A DNA stretch of 64,000 bases, taken from Phycisphaerales bacterium (GTDB lineage Bacteria; Planctomycetota; Phycisphaerae; Phycisphaerales; UBA1924). The position numbers and the translations under genes are program-made. The notes under the pieces were generated by a model. That model was not told where the DNA came from and made no database searches. It saw only the letters and a program-made list of their open reading frames with translations. Of the stretch, positions 16,796 through 25,589 are shown piece by piece. The stretch is from positions 1,984,001-2,048,000 of the forward strand of contig CP064987.1 of the NCBI GenBank assembly GCA_016699835.1. Reading direction: 5' to 3'. Every line of letters begins with the position of its first letter. Within the stretch, counting starts at the first letter, position 1.

Positions 16796-18615
16796 GCCAA
16801 TCGACGCCGAACGAGCACGATCACACGAACGCGGGCCAGCCCGCGCCGGGTCGTCGTCTGCGCTTCGGCGAGATCCTGGTGCAATCGGGCGAACTCACGA
16901 AGGAACAGTTGGAGCGGGCGCTGCGCGAGCAGACTCGGACCAACCGGATGCTGGGCGAGTTGCTCGTCGAGCAGGGGATGATCTCGAGCGCGACGCTGGT
17001 GCGGGCGCTGGCGATGGCGTTGGGCGTCAAGGGTTGCCAGTTGCGCCACGGGCTGATCGATCCGGGCGTCCTGGCGCTGGTCGGGGCCGAGGAGGCCGAG
17101 CGACTGCGGGCGATCCCGCTCTTCAAGGTGCACGGCGACATCACGGTCGCGATGGCCGAGCCGCAGAATCTTCCGGCCATCGATCGGTTGCGGCAGTTGA
17201 CGGGTTGTCGCGTGCGTCCGGTGCTGGCGCTCGAGTCGGAGATCCTGGAGTTTGTGCGGAAGTATGCGGCGGGCAACGTGGACGTCGATGCGTTCCTGCG
17301 GAATCTTGAGTCTTCGGATGTCGAAGTTGTCGAGAAGGAGTCGGTCGATGAGGGTCCCCTCACCGAGATCGACACGCAGATCGCGGGGAGCCCGATCGTC
17401 AATCTTGTGAACGTCGCGTTCCTTCGCGCCGTGAACGACAAGGCGAGCGACATCCACATCGAGCCCGACTCGTCGCATGGCGGGAAGGCGACGCGGATCC
17501 GCTATCGGATCAATGGCGTGTTACGCGACCTGATGCGCCCGCCGCCGGGGATGCACTCGGCGATCGTCTCGCGCGTGAAGGTGATCGGGAAGATGGACAT
17601 CGCCGAGAAGCGTCTGCCCCAGGAGGGTCGCGTGCGGATCATCGCCGAGGGGCGCGAGATCGACCTGCGTGTCTCGACGATCCCCACGCTGCTGGGCGAG
17701 AAGATCGTGGTGCGCATCCTTGACAAGAGCAACCTCAAGGTGCGCATGGAGGACCTGGGCTTCCGCGACGAGACGCTCGCGAGTTTCCGTCGGGCACTCG
17801 AGCAGTCGCACGGGCTCTGCCTCGTCACCGGCCCAACGGGGAGCGGCAAGACCACGACACTCTACTCGGCCCTCGATCTGCTGCGCTCGCCCGAGGTGAA
17901 CATCGTGACCGTCGAGGATCCGGTCGAGTACCAACTCGAACTGGTGAACCAGATCCAGGTCGTCGAGGCGATCGGGATGACCTTCGCGAGGGCGCTGCGG
18001 AGCATCCTGCGTCAGGACCCCGACATCATCATGGTTGGGGAGATCCGCGACCAGGAGACCGCGAAGGTCGCGGTGCAGGCGGCGCTCACGGGGCATCTCG
18101 TGCTCGCGACACTGCACACCAACGACGCACCCGGAGCGGCGGCACGACTGATCGACATGGGCGTTGAGCCGTATTTGCTCTCGAGCGCGTTCAATGGCGC
18201 GGTGGCCCAGCGCCTGACGCGGACGATCTGCTCGCACTGCGCGACGAAGTATTACCCGGCGGAGCAGGTGCTGCGTGACGCGGGGATCTGGACGGAGCAG
18301 GAGGCCAAGGCGCCACGCGCATTCCGTAAGGGTGCCGGTTGTCCACACTGCTACGACAGCGGATTTCTTGGGCGCTGCGGCGTGTATGAGGTCTTCGAGG
18401 TCACGCCCGAGACGCGTCGCATGATCCACAACGCCCGCCCCACGCACGAACTCCGCGAGGCGATGCGTCGGCACGGCGTGCTCACGCTGCGAGAGGAGGG
18501 CGTGCTCCTGGCGATCGCGGGCAAGACGAGCCTGGAGGAAATCCTCCGCGTCACGCAGGATGATGATGCCGAGACGAGCAAGCCGCAGCCTGAGGATGTG
18601 AGGGAGGCGGCATGA
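16792..18615 (+). CDS. pilB: Type IV pilus / type II secretion assembly ATPase (PilB/GspE)
   Basis: 607 residues. An N-terminal MshEN-type domain (FGEILVQSGELTKEQLERAL, LLVEQGMI) is followed by the GspE ATPase core: Walker A GPTGSGKTT (Lys353), Asp box, Walker B DPDIIMVGEIRD, His box ATLHTNDAPGAAARL, and a tetracysteine zinc site CSHC...CPHC ahead of GRCGVYEVFEV. This powers pilus extension at the inner membrane. MshEN domains in this family can bind cyclic di-GMP, a possible control point not tested here. Start GTG overlaps the STAS stop by 4 nt, and the next gene overlaps by ATGA. Confidence 0.95.
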   Translation: MSQSTPNEHDHTNAGQPAPGRRLRFGEILVQSGELTKEQLERALREQTRTNRMLGELLVEQGMISSATLVRALAMALGVKGCQLRHGLIDPGVLALVGAEEAERLRAIPLFKVHGDITVAMAEPQNLPAIDRLRQLTGCRVRPVLALESEILEFVRKYAAGNVDVDAFLRNLESSDVEVVEKESVDEGPLTEIDTQIAGSPIVNLVNVAFLRAVNDKASDIHIEPDSSHGGKATRIRYRINGVLRDLMRPPPGMHSAIVSRVKVIGKMDIAEKRLPQEGRVRIIAEGREIDLRVSTIPTLLGEKIVVRILDKSNLKVRMEDLGFRDETLASFRRALEQSHGLCLVTGPTGSGKTTTLYSALDLLRSPEVNIVTVEDPVEYQLELVNQIQVVEAIGMTFARALRSILRQDPDIIMVGEIRDQETAKVAVQAALTGHLVLATLHTNDAPGAAARLIDMGVEPYLLSSAFNGAVAQRLTRTICSHCATKYYPAEQVLRDAGIWTEQEAKAPRAFRKGAGCPHCYDSGFLGRCGVYEVFEVTPETRRMIHNARPTHELREAMRRHGVLTLREEGVLLAIAGKTSLEEILRVTQDDDAETSKPQPEDVREAA

Positions 18616-19850
18616 GGTTCACCTACCAGGGCTTCGATGCCGCCGGCAAGGCGGTGAACGGGCACGTCGACGCGAGCGATCGGCACGAGGCCGGCGAGGT
18701 GCTGCGCCGCCGCGGTGTCTTTGCGACATCGATCGACGATGATGGCACGGGTGCAAAGGTTACCTTGCGAGGACCCGGCGGAGGCAAGAAAGGCGGCACG
18801 CGCGAGGTCGCGACGCTCCTTCGGGAACTCTCCGTGCTCGTCGGCTCCGGGACGCCCGTCGTCGAGGCGCTCGGCTCGCTCGAGCGCCAGATCGGGCCTG
18901 GCCCATGGCACGACACAATCGCGGAGGTTCGATCGAGCGTTGAGGAGGGCGCCCAGCTCTCCGACGCGATGGCGAGGCATCCTGGCACATTCAACGGCGT
19001 GGTCCGTAGCCTCGTGGCGGCGGGCGAAACGGGCGGACGCCTCGACGCGATGCTCGATCGTCTCGCGAAACTCGTGCGTCAGCAACTCAAGGTGCGGACG
19101 ACACTCATCGGGGCCATGGTGTATCCGACGGTGCTCATCGCGATCTCGATGTTCGTGCTGACGATTCTTGTGGTCTTTGTGATGCCCCGGTTCCGCGGGC
19201 TCTTCGAGACGCTCCAGACGCCACTCCCGCCCACGACCAAGTTTGTGATGGGCGTCAGCGATCTCGTCCGCGGGCAATGGCCGATCATCCTGGGTGTCCT
19301 TGTCTCGGCGGTCGTCGGGGCGACGATGTACCTCAAGAGCGAGGCCGGGAAGCGGTTCCGAGACACCGCCATGGTGCGCCTGCCGCAGATCGGCCGTGTG
19401 ACGCGGAACTTTGCGACGGCGAGGATCACGCGCGTGCTGGGCGTCTTGCTCGAGGGGCACGTGCCGATGCTCGAGGCGATGGCGCTCACGCGCGAATCGG
19501 TGCCCAATCGTTTGTATCAGGATGTGATGGCGAGGGCGGAAGACGCCGTCTCTCGAGGCGAGTCGTTCAGCAGCGTGCTGCACGAGTCGGGCCTGTTCGC
19601 ACCATCGGTGGTCGAGGCGATCCGGACGGGCGAGAAGTCCGGGAAGATGAGCGGCGTGATGCTGCAACTCTCGGACCACATGGACGAGGACAACGAGGTG
19701 CTCATCAAGACGGCGACGGGCCTGATCGAACCGCTGATTCTTCTGCTATTGGGTGTCGTCGTCGGCATGGTGGCGCTCAGCATGTTCCTGCCGCTCTTCG
19801 ATCTGGCGGGTTCAACAGGCTCGGGCGGCGGCGGAGGGGGTGGCGCATGA
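18612..19850 (+). CDS. pilC: Type IV pilus inner-membrane platform protein (PilC/GspF)
   Basis: 412 residues with the double T2SSF architecture: an N-terminal strand segment (FTYQGFDAAGKAVNGHVDA), a first cytoplasmic helical domain (REVATLLRELSVLVGSGTPV), TM segments (~165-195 and ~215-240), a second T2SSF domain (ARITRVLGVLLEGHVPMLEA), and a final TM segment with LILLLLGVVVGMVALSMFLPLF near the end, then a short Gly run. It anchors the PilB motor. Overlaps pilB by ATGA and the downstream PilM-like gene by ATGA. Confidence 0.95.
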   Translation: MRFTYQGFDAAGKAVNGHVDASDRHEAGEVLRRRGVFATSIDDDGTGAKVTLRGPGGGKKGGTREVATLLRELSVLVGSGTPVVEALGSLERQIGPGPWHDTIAEVRSSVEEGAQLSDAMARHPGTFNGVVRSLVAAGETGGRLDAMLDRLAKLVRQQLKVRTTLIGAMVYPTVLIAISMFVLTILVVFVMPRFRGLFETLQTPLPPTTKFVMGVSDLVRGQWPIILGVLVSAVVGATMYLKSEAGKRFRDTAMVRLPQIGRVTRNFATARITRVLGVLLEGHVPMLEAMALTRESVPNRLYQDVMARAEDAVSRGESFSSVLHESGLFAPSVVEAIRTGEKSGKMSGVMLQLSDHMDEDNEVLIKTATGLIEPLILLLLGVVVGMVALSMFLPLFDLAGSTGSGGGGGGGA

Positions 19851-20932
19851 CACGATTTGCTCTTGGGCCCACACGCGGGCCGATCGGTTTGGCGATCGAT
19901 GGGTGCCTGGTTCGGGCGGCTCAGGTGTCACGTGGACGATCGGGAAAACGCGTCCTGACGACGGCCACCTCGTTCCCGCGTCGCTCCAGCGAATCACCAA
20001 CGAGTGGCGAGATCCTCGAGATCTTCGGCATTTTGGAGCGTCACGGGTTCCGCGGCTCCGAAGTCGCGCTGTGGTCCGGGCATGCGCCCGTGGTCAGCCA
20101 GTTCGTGGACCTGCCGCCGAGGAACTCTGGTGCCCCGATCGATCAGATCGCGCGGGGCGAGTTGTCGCGGGCCAATCGTCTGGATCTGTCGTCGTTCGAG
20201 ATGGCGATGTGGGACCTGCCGGAGATCGGTGGGCGATCGCGGGGCGCCGGTTCACAGTCGATGGCCGTCCTCCTTCCGCACGCAGAGGCGGATCGGGCCG
20301 TGGACGCCTTTGTCGACACCCCCTTGATCGTCCGTTCGCTCGAGCCGTTGTCAACGGCGCTGGCGCGAGCCGTGGCGCCGGCGATTCCGGCGGGCGTGGT
20401 GCTGGCGGTGGTGTTGCACGTGGGCTGGAGCGCCTCAACGCTCACGGTCGTGAACCTCGAGCCCGTGGAACGCCGGGCGATCGTGGTCTATGAGCGGCGA
20501 CTCGGCGAGCATGGGATGGATCGACTGGTCAGCGACTCTCGCGCGTGGCGAACGGGCGGGATGACGGCGGTTCGCGCGTGCCTTCGGCGATTGTCGCGCG
20601 ACGAATCGCCCCCCTCGGGCCCGAACTTCACCGATCTGCGTTCGAGGACCACGACCTACATCAACGCCCTGACCATGGAGTTGGAGCGTTCACTGCAGTT
20701 CGTTCAGCGCCGCTTTGCGCCGCTCGAGGCGACGCAGTGCATCCTCGCGGGGATGTGCGAGGGTGTTCGCGGGCTTTCGGAGCGGATTACGTCGCACCTT
20801 GGGCTTTCGGCACGCGCGGTCACGCCGCTCGAGGTCATGGAAGTCGATCCGGCGGTGCACTCGATCGCCGGCTCGCCCGAGATGCTGCTCCCCCTGGGCC
20901 TGGCGCTCGGGTGGGGCGGGGAGGGGATGTAA
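19847..20932 (+). CDS. pilM: PilM-like actin-fold pilus assembly protein
   Basis: 361 residues when started at the ATGA overlap with pilC; the open frame runs further upstream but inside pilC. It begins PIGLAIDGCLVRAAQV, the nucleotide-binding phosphate-1 strand expected of PilM, and ends PLGLALGWGGEG, matching the family's typical C-terminal GLALR-type motif. PilM is the cytoplasmic ring protein that binds the N-terminus of PilN. Sequence conservation is low, so the call leans on these two ends and on its place just before the PilN and PilO genes. Confidence 0.8.
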   Translation: MTRFALGPTRGPIGLAIDGCLVRAAQVSRGRSGKRVLTTATSFPRRSSESPTSGEILEIFGILERHGFRGSEVALWSGHAPVVSQFVDLPPRNSGAPIDQIARGELSRANRLDLSSFEMAMWDLPEIGGRSRGAGSQSMAVLLPHAEADRAVDAFVDTPLIVRSLEPLSTALARAVAPAIPAGVVLAVVLHVGWSASTLTVVNLEPVERRAIVVYERRLGEHGMDRLVSDSRAWRTGGMTAVRACLRRLSRDESPPSGPNFTDLRSRTTTYINALTMELERSLQFVQRRFAPLEATQCILAGMCEGVRGLSERITSHLGLSARAVTPLEVMEVDPAVHSIAGSPEMLLPLGLALGWGGEGM

Positions 20933-20935
20933 GCC

Positions 20936-21580
20936 ATGGGCAAATCGAACGGCGTCAACCTGTTGTCCCCACGCCTGCGTCGAATGGCGGCGATTCGCCG
21001 TCGGACGCGCCTCTGGGCGACCGTGCTCGGCGGCTATGTCGTGCTCGTGCTGGGCGCGGGGGGATCGTTCGCGGCGCTCGATTCGAGCGGGCCCGACCTC
21101 GCCGCGCGCCTCAGGGACGCGCAGGCGCGCCTCGAGAGCGCCAAGGCCGAGTTCACGCGCTCGGCGGCGGCGCTCAACACCGAACGCCGAAAGGTCGAGG
21201 CGGCGAGCGTCGTCTCAAAGCATCCGGACTGGTCCATCGTGCTCGGATTGCTCGCGCGGTCCTGCTCGCCCGGACTTTCGCTCACACGCATCGACCTCTC
21301 GCGGCTCGAGGAGCGCGGAGCAGACGACGCGACCCGCGGCTCTGCGAAGAACGCCGCGGCCTTGGGGGGCGGCTACTCGATCGGCGTGCAGGGCACCGCG
21401 CCGACTCAGGCCGACGCCACGTCGTACGTGCTCTCTCTGGAGCGGTCGGGCGTCTTCGACCGGGTCGAGATCGTCGAGGCCCGCGCGATTCCCGGGCAAC
21501 TCGTGGGCGCCACGTTCCAACTCCGCTGCGTGCTCGTCGAGAACACGGCGGCATCGCCGTCCTCGGAGGGCAAGCCATGA
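20936..21580 (+). CDS. pilN: PilN-like pilus assembly protein
   Basis: 214 residues, bitopic: a short basic cytoplasmic tail beginning KSNGVNLLSPRLRR (the NLLP-type motif that inserts into PilM), a single TM segment at ~30-48, a coiled-coil region of heptads (~55-90) and a small ferredoxin-like domain (~95-205). It starts 3 nt after pilM and overlaps the PilO-like gene by ATGA. It would form the inner-membrane alignment complex with PilM and PilO. Confidence 0.8.
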   Translation: MGKSNGVNLLSPRLRRMAAIRRRTRLWATVLGGYVVLVLGAGGSFAALDSSGPDLAARLRDAQARLESAKAEFTRSAAALNTERRKVEAASVVSKHPDWSIVLGLLARSCSPGLSLTRIDLSRLEERGADDATRGSAKNAAALGGGYSIGVQGTAPTQADATSYVLSLERSGVFDRVEIVEARAIPGQLVGATFQLRCVLVENTAASPSSEGKP

Positions 21581-22170
21581 AAATGACCATCTTCGACGCG
21601 ACGTGGAAGATCGATGCCGCCGCGTTCGCCTTTGCGGGCGTGCTCGCCGGGGTCGTCTACATATTCACGCTGCAGCCACGGCTCTCGGCAAGCGCCGCCG
21701 AGAGCGAGTGGCGCAGTCGCCTGACCGAGACCATCAGCGAGGCGGAGTCGAAGGAGGCGAGCACACGTCAGACCGTGGGTGAGGTGCAACGCCTGCGCAG
21801 GGTGACGGCCGAGGTCAGCGTGGAACTCCAGTCCACCTCGGACCTCAACAGCCACATCGCCGCGGTCAGCACGATCGCCCAGGAGCACCACGTCCAAATC
21901 AACGAGATCCGATCGAGCCCGCCTGTGCCCGTTCCCGGACGCCGGCATGTCGTCGTCCCCATCGATCTCGGCGGCGTCGGGGCGTTTCCGGACGTCGTCT
22001 CGCTCGTCGCGCTGCTCCATGAGAAGCATCGCGACACGTCCGTCGCCACCTTCACGATCGAGCACGTCGTCGTGGACGGCGTCGACCTCGCCGCCTTCCG
22101 GTTGGGCCTCAACTGGCACGCTATGAACGATGCAGGCCGCACACCCGCGCCCGCCTCACCCGGAACGTGA
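21577..22170 (+). CDS. pilO: PilO-like pilus assembly protein
   Basis: 197 residues: a short cytoplasmic N-terminus, one TM segment (~13-33, AFAFAGVLAGVVYIFTL), a coiled coil (~40-85) and a C-terminal alpha/beta domain containing VVVPIDLGGVGAFPDVVSLV, which matches the periplasmic ferredoxin-like fold of PilO. It overlaps pilN by ATGA. Identification rests on topology, size and gene order rather than on a strong motif. Confidence 0.75.
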   Translation: MKMTIFDATWKIDAAAFAFAGVLAGVVYIFTLQPRLSASAAESEWRSRLTETISEAESKEASTRQTVGEVQRLRRVTAEVSVELQSTSDLNSHIAAVSTIAQEHHVQINEIRSSPPVPVPGRRHVVVPIDLGGVGAFPDVVSLVALLHEKHRDTSVATFTIEHVVVDGVDLAAFRLGLNWHAMNDAGRTPAPASPGT

Positions 22171-22224
22171 TCGCGGGTCGACTTTTCGCTTGCTTTGGAG
22201 TGCGGTGTATCGCACATTCGGGGC

Positions 22225-22773
22225 GTGACCCTCACCAAACAACAGCGTGCGCTCGCGATCGTTCTGGGGCTTGGAGCACTGGCGGTCGGCATCGACCGGT
22301 TCGTGCTCGATTCCGGCGTGACCGCGCCGAGCGGGGCCTCGGCCGCCGCTCCGGTCGCCGCCGCACCGCCGACCCCGACGGTCACACCCGTCAAGGCGAC
22401 TCAATCCTCGGGAGTGAGTGTCGCCGATCGTCTCGTGAAGCATGAGGCGAGCATGGACCTCGTCGCCGCCGTTCCCGACGCGTTCGCCACGTCCGGGAAC
22501 ACCAAGGCCGCCAACACCTCCACACCTTCACGCCCGGCGGATCTGCCCCAACTGACCATCACGTCGGTGCTCTCCGGCAAGGCCGCCGTGATCAACGGCG
22601 TGCTCGTTTCCGTGGGACAGGGGCGGCAAGTCCCGCTCCCGGGGGGCACAAAGGTGGCGGTGAAGGTCGTTGAGATCGCGCCGGGCGAGAACTCGACGAA
22701 CCTGGTGAAGGTCGAGGTCACAGGCCGCGTCGCCACGCTCGTCTTTGACCCCGCGGGCACGCAACCGCGATAA
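22225..22773 (+). CDS. PilP/GspC-like pilus protein (tentative)
   Basis: About 182 residues with one N-terminal TM segment (ALAIVLGLGALAVGIDRFVL), an Ala/Pro/Thr-rich linker (~25-110) and a C-terminal small beta domain (LTITSVLSGKAAVINGVLVSVGQGR, then a strand with TLVFDP). This is the layout of PilP and GspC HR domains, which link the PilNO complex to the secretin; the ITSVLSGKAAVINGVLV phrase is typical. The start is uncertain: TTG 22195 is in frame but lacks an SD, GTG 22225 gives a clean N-terminus. It follows pilO by 54 nt. Confidence 0.65.
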   Translation: MTLTKQQRALAIVLGLGALAVGIDRFVLDSGVTAPSGASAAAPVAAAPPTPTVTPVKATQSSGVSVADRLVKHEASMDLVAAVPDAFATSGNTKAANTSTPSRPADLPQLTITSVLSGKAAVINGVLVSVGQGRQVPLPGGTKVAVKVVEIAPGENSTNLVKVEVTGRVATLVFDPAGTQPR

Positions 22774-23008
22774 CCCCCGCATTTCGGATCGTGCGGTCCG
22801 AGGCCTTGCCCGTCCAATAAGCGGGCGGTGGTCTCGGCGTTCTTGCGCATTCCGCCCAACCAGTATTTTCCCGTGGTTGGGGGATCATTGTGTAGTGAAG
22901 TGCGGTGGGCCATGTCCCGATGTTGTGTACGCACGGGCGATCGGATCCGCCCGGCATGAACTCTCGTGGGACACGGTTGGAATACCTATGCTGGAAGGGA
23001 CTAGAGCC
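22774..23008 (+). promoter_or_regulatory. Leader region of the main prepilin gene
   Basis: This 235-nt non-coding gap precedes the first prepilin. It holds a perfect 8-bp inverted repeat, CCCAACCA (22855-22862) with TGGTTGGG (22874-22881), whose loop contains the -10-like TATTTT. A second 6-bp repeat, CGGGCG/CGCCCG (22934-22939 with 22948-22953), comes before the SD GGAAGGGA (22993-23000). The placement suggests a separate promoter and a structured leader for a highly expressed pilin. No U tract follows either stem. Confidence 0.4.
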
Positions 23009-23479
23009 ATGGTGCGTGGAATGCGTCGTCTGAACGGATTCAGCATGATCGAACTGGTGATCGTGGTCGTGATCATCGGCATCATCGCCGCGATCGCGGT
23101 CCCGCGCATGAGCCGGGGCGCCGCCGGCGCCGCCGAGGGCTCGCTCACCGCGAATCTCAACGTCCTGCGTAGCGCGCTCGACCTGTACGCGACCGAGCAC
23201 GGCGGGGCCTACCCGACCGCCGCGAACGTCGTGGGCGCCCTGACGACCTACACCGACGATACCGGCGCGGTCTCGGCGACCAAGACCGGCGCGTACATCT
23301 ATGGCCCGTACGTCCGGGCGATCCCGGTGCTCCCGGTCGGCGCCAAGAAGGGTGCGAACGGAATCGCCGCCGCCGACGCCGCGGGCATCGGCTGGATCTA
23401 CGTGGACACCACCGGCAAGATCAGCGCGAACACGACCACCGAGACCGACGCGAAGGGCACCCTCTTCAGCGCGTACTAG
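23009..23479 (+). CDS. Type IV prepilin-like / GspG-like major pilin candidate
   Basis: 156 residues. Leader MVRGMRRLNG is followed by FSMIELVIVVVIIGIIAAI: prepilin peptidase would cut after Gly10, leaving N-methylatable Phe1 and the invariant Glu5. The remainder is a compact globular domain with LRSALDLYATEHGGAYPT, which is the GspG/PilA-type helix-to-loop pattern, and ends near a DTTGKISANTT strand. ATG 23009 lies 8 nt after SD GGAAGGGA and is preferred over ATG 22988. It is the only one of the four prepilins here with a conventional Gly at -1, and it has its own leader, so it may be the major subunit. Confidence 0.85.
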   Translation: MVRGMRRLNGFSMIELVIVVVIIGIIAAIAVPRMSRGAAGAAEGSLTANLNVLRSALDLYATEHGGAYPTAANVVGALTTYTDDTGAVSATKTGAYIYGPYVRAIPVLPVGAKKGANGIAAADAAGIGWIYVDTTGKISANTTTETDAKGTLFSAY

Positions 23480-23500
23480 TCCGAGTTTCGAATCCCGAAC

Positions 23501-24196
23501 ATGTCCATGGAACATCAACGGCCATGGTGTCATCAGGCGTGCGGCCCGCATCTCGCGGGCCGTCGCCGTTTCCGTGCAGCGTTCACACTCATCGAACTCG
23601 TCATGGTCGTGGTGATCGTGGGCGTGGTGGCGGCGATCGCGATCCCGCGATTTGCCAACGCCTCGTCCCGATATCGCGTGGACCTTGCCGCCGCCCGCGT
23701 CGCGAGCGACATCGAACTCACGCGCGACACCGCGCGGTCCGTCAGCGCCTCGATGACGGTCCGTTTCGTCGAGGGCTCGGCCCGCTACGGCTCGGTCGCG
23801 AGCAATCCCGGCGCCCTCAACATCGGGCCCACCACGCCCAAGCCGGGCTTCGTGAGCAACATCAGCGGCGAGCCGTACTTCGCCTATGTTGCCGCCGCCA
23901 AGTTCGGCACGGGTCCGCAACTCGATATCACGCCCTATGGCGCCTTCGACTCTGATGGTCTGGTGATCGTGACCAACGGCACGTGGGGCGGGGCGATCTC
24001 GGTCGATTCCAAGACGGGCACGATCACACGAACGATCTTCATCTGGCCGGCGGTTCTTGCCAATCCAGAAGGGGACACACCTTCCGATGTGGCCGCGCTC
24101 CTTCCCGAGTCCAAGCCGCGCAATCGCACTCTCGACACGGCTCCGGACACGGACCTCGACGCCGTCGCCGGGAACAACGTCCGTGTATCAAAATAA
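23501..24196 (+). CDS. Minor prepilin, GspH/FimT-like
   Basis: 231 residues, with a long (28-residue) basic leader ending RRRFRAA, then FTLIELVMVVVIVGVVAAIAI. Glu5 is present; the residue at -1 is Ala rather than Gly. The mature part contains DLAAARVASDIELTRDTARS, the signature helix of GspH/FimT-type minor pseudopilins. It follows the main prepilin by 21 nt. ATG 23507 is an alternative start. The C-terminal ~40 residues are Asp/Pro-rich and probably disordered. Confidence 0.8.
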   Translation: MSMEHQRPWCHQACGPHLAGRRRFRAAFTLIELVMVVVIVGVVAAIAIPRFANASSRYRVDLAAARVASDIELTRDTARSVSASMTVRFVEGSARYGSVASNPGALNIGPTTPKPGFVSNISGEPYFAYVAAAKFGTGPQLDITPYGAFDSDGLVIVTNGTWGGAISVDSKTGTITRTIFIWPAVLANPEGDTPSDVAALLPESKPRNRTLDTAPDTDLDAVAGNNVRVSK

Positions 24197-24334
24197 TCGC
24201 GCCTTCTCGGACTCTTGCGTCCCGCTCCAGCGACGCACTCGCGCGGGTCTCTCTCTCCTGACGCGCCACTTCTCGTCCGGGGCGGGCGTTGCCCCATCGG
24301 ATATCCGATCTTCTGTGTACGGGGGAACTCCAGC

Positions 24335-25585
24335 ATGATCCGCAGACACCGATATCGACCCGCGTTCACGCTCGCCGAGACGCTCGCCGCCCTGGGCATC
24401 TCCTCGGTGCTCCTCGTCGCCTCGGGTTCGGTGGTCGTGATCTCGTCGCGATCGATCCCCAAGCCCAACGACGCGGCCACGCTCGCGCTCACGAATCAGC
24501 GCGCCTTCGATCGTCTCTCCGACGATCTCCGCTTCGCGACCTCGATCGACGCCGTCACCGTTACGGGCCTGTCGCTGCGGATCCCCGACCGCGACGCGGA
24601 CGGTTCCGACGAGAGCGTCGCCTATTCCTGGTCGGGGACCAGGGGCGAGACGCTCCTCCGCAGCGAGAACGCCGGCGACACCGTCGCCGTCGGCCCGGGC
24701 CTGAAGGATCTCGCCTTCTCGCTTCGCACCACCAGCACGACGAGCACCCAGCCGCACGGCTACGCGACGAGCGCCAACCTCTACCTCGCCGGTCACGACA
24801 CGATGTACACCGGGACGATGCCTATCCGGTCCAACGCCGGATACTCCGTCACGTTCCGCGTCACGCCGCCGGACTCCTCGGGCGTCGCGTTCAACCTCTC
24901 ACGCCTCGAACTCCCGATCACCAAGTCGCTCCTGGCGATCACGGGACAGAAACTGACGGTGGAACTCCGCGTTGCCAACGCCGATGGCACGCCGACGGAT
25001 CAGATCATCGCCTCCGACTCGCGCTCCGCCTCGCTCTTGTCGGACATCCTCTCGCTCACCTGGCCCACCTTCTTCGCCTCGGGCGTCAGTGGTCTCGATC
25101 CGAACCAGACCTACGCGATCGTGATGTACTCCGACTCCGCGTCGGACAGTTTCTCGATCTCCTACGCCGACGACGTCCAGGTCGTCGGCAGCCGGTGCGC
25201 CTCGTCCACCGGCAGCGGGTGGACCGTGCTCTCCTCGAGGCTGCCCTTCTTCCGGGTCTATGGCACGGTCACCGGCGACGGGTCGCAGACCTCCACCCAG
25301 CCCCTCGCCCAGTCCATCACGCTGAACGCCACGCCGAACTCCAGCACGGGGACGGCCTACTCCCGGACCTTCGTCATCCCCTCCACGCCCGCCTATGGCG
25401 CGCCCGCCGTCGCCCTGGCGAGCGGCACGACCACCACGCCCCCCGTTCTCTCGGGACCGGGCACCGTCGTCGCCGGAGCGTTTGGATCGGGAACTTCGGG
25501 GACTGGAACGAGCGGGACGCTCTCTTCACTGGTCAGCGGAACGACTTCACTTCTCAACGGCAACGGCAACAAGAAGGCAAATTAA
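24335..25585 (+). CDS. Minor prepilin, GspJ/PilW-like, with extended domain
   Basis: 416 residues. Short leader MIRRHRYRPA, then FTLAETLAALGISSVLLVASG with Glu5 and Ala at -1. The mature protein is far larger than a standard pseudopilin (~200): after the N-terminal helix comes a segment ALTNQRAFDRLSDDLRFAT, the GspJ/PilW helix, followed by a Thr/Ser-rich beta domain (residues ~170-390) with a choice-of-anchor style jelly-roll pattern (TPPDSSGVAFNLSRLELPI). The longest frame starts at 24215, but ATG 24335 after GGGGGAAC is the sensible start. It is preceded by a 138-nt gap. Confidence 0.75.
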   Translation: MIRRHRYRPAFTLAETLAALGISSVLLVASGSVVVISSRSIPKPNDAATLALTNQRAFDRLSDDLRFATSIDAVTVTGLSLRIPDRDADGSDESVAYSWSGTRGETLLRSENAGDTVAVGPGLKDLAFSLRTTSTTSTQPHGYATSANLYLAGHDTMYTGTMPIRSNAGYSVTFRVTPPDSSGVAFNLSRLELPITKSLLAITGQKLTVELRVANADGTPTDQIIASDSRSASLLSDILSLTWPTFFASGVSGLDPNQTYAIVMYSDSASDSFSISYADDVQVVGSRCASSTGSGWTVLSSRLPFFRVYGTVTGDGSQTSTQPLAQSITLNATPNSSTGTAYSRTFVIPSTPAYGAPAVALASGTTTTPPVLSGPGTVVAGAFGSGTSGTGTSGTLSSLVSGTTSLLNGNGNKKAN

Positions 25586-25589
25586 CCAC

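Noticed and set aside
22960..22990. A sigma-54-like promoter (TGGGAC...TTGGA) before the main pilin
   Set aside because: The two boxes are one base too close and the second lacks the GC of TTGC, so the pattern is a near miss.
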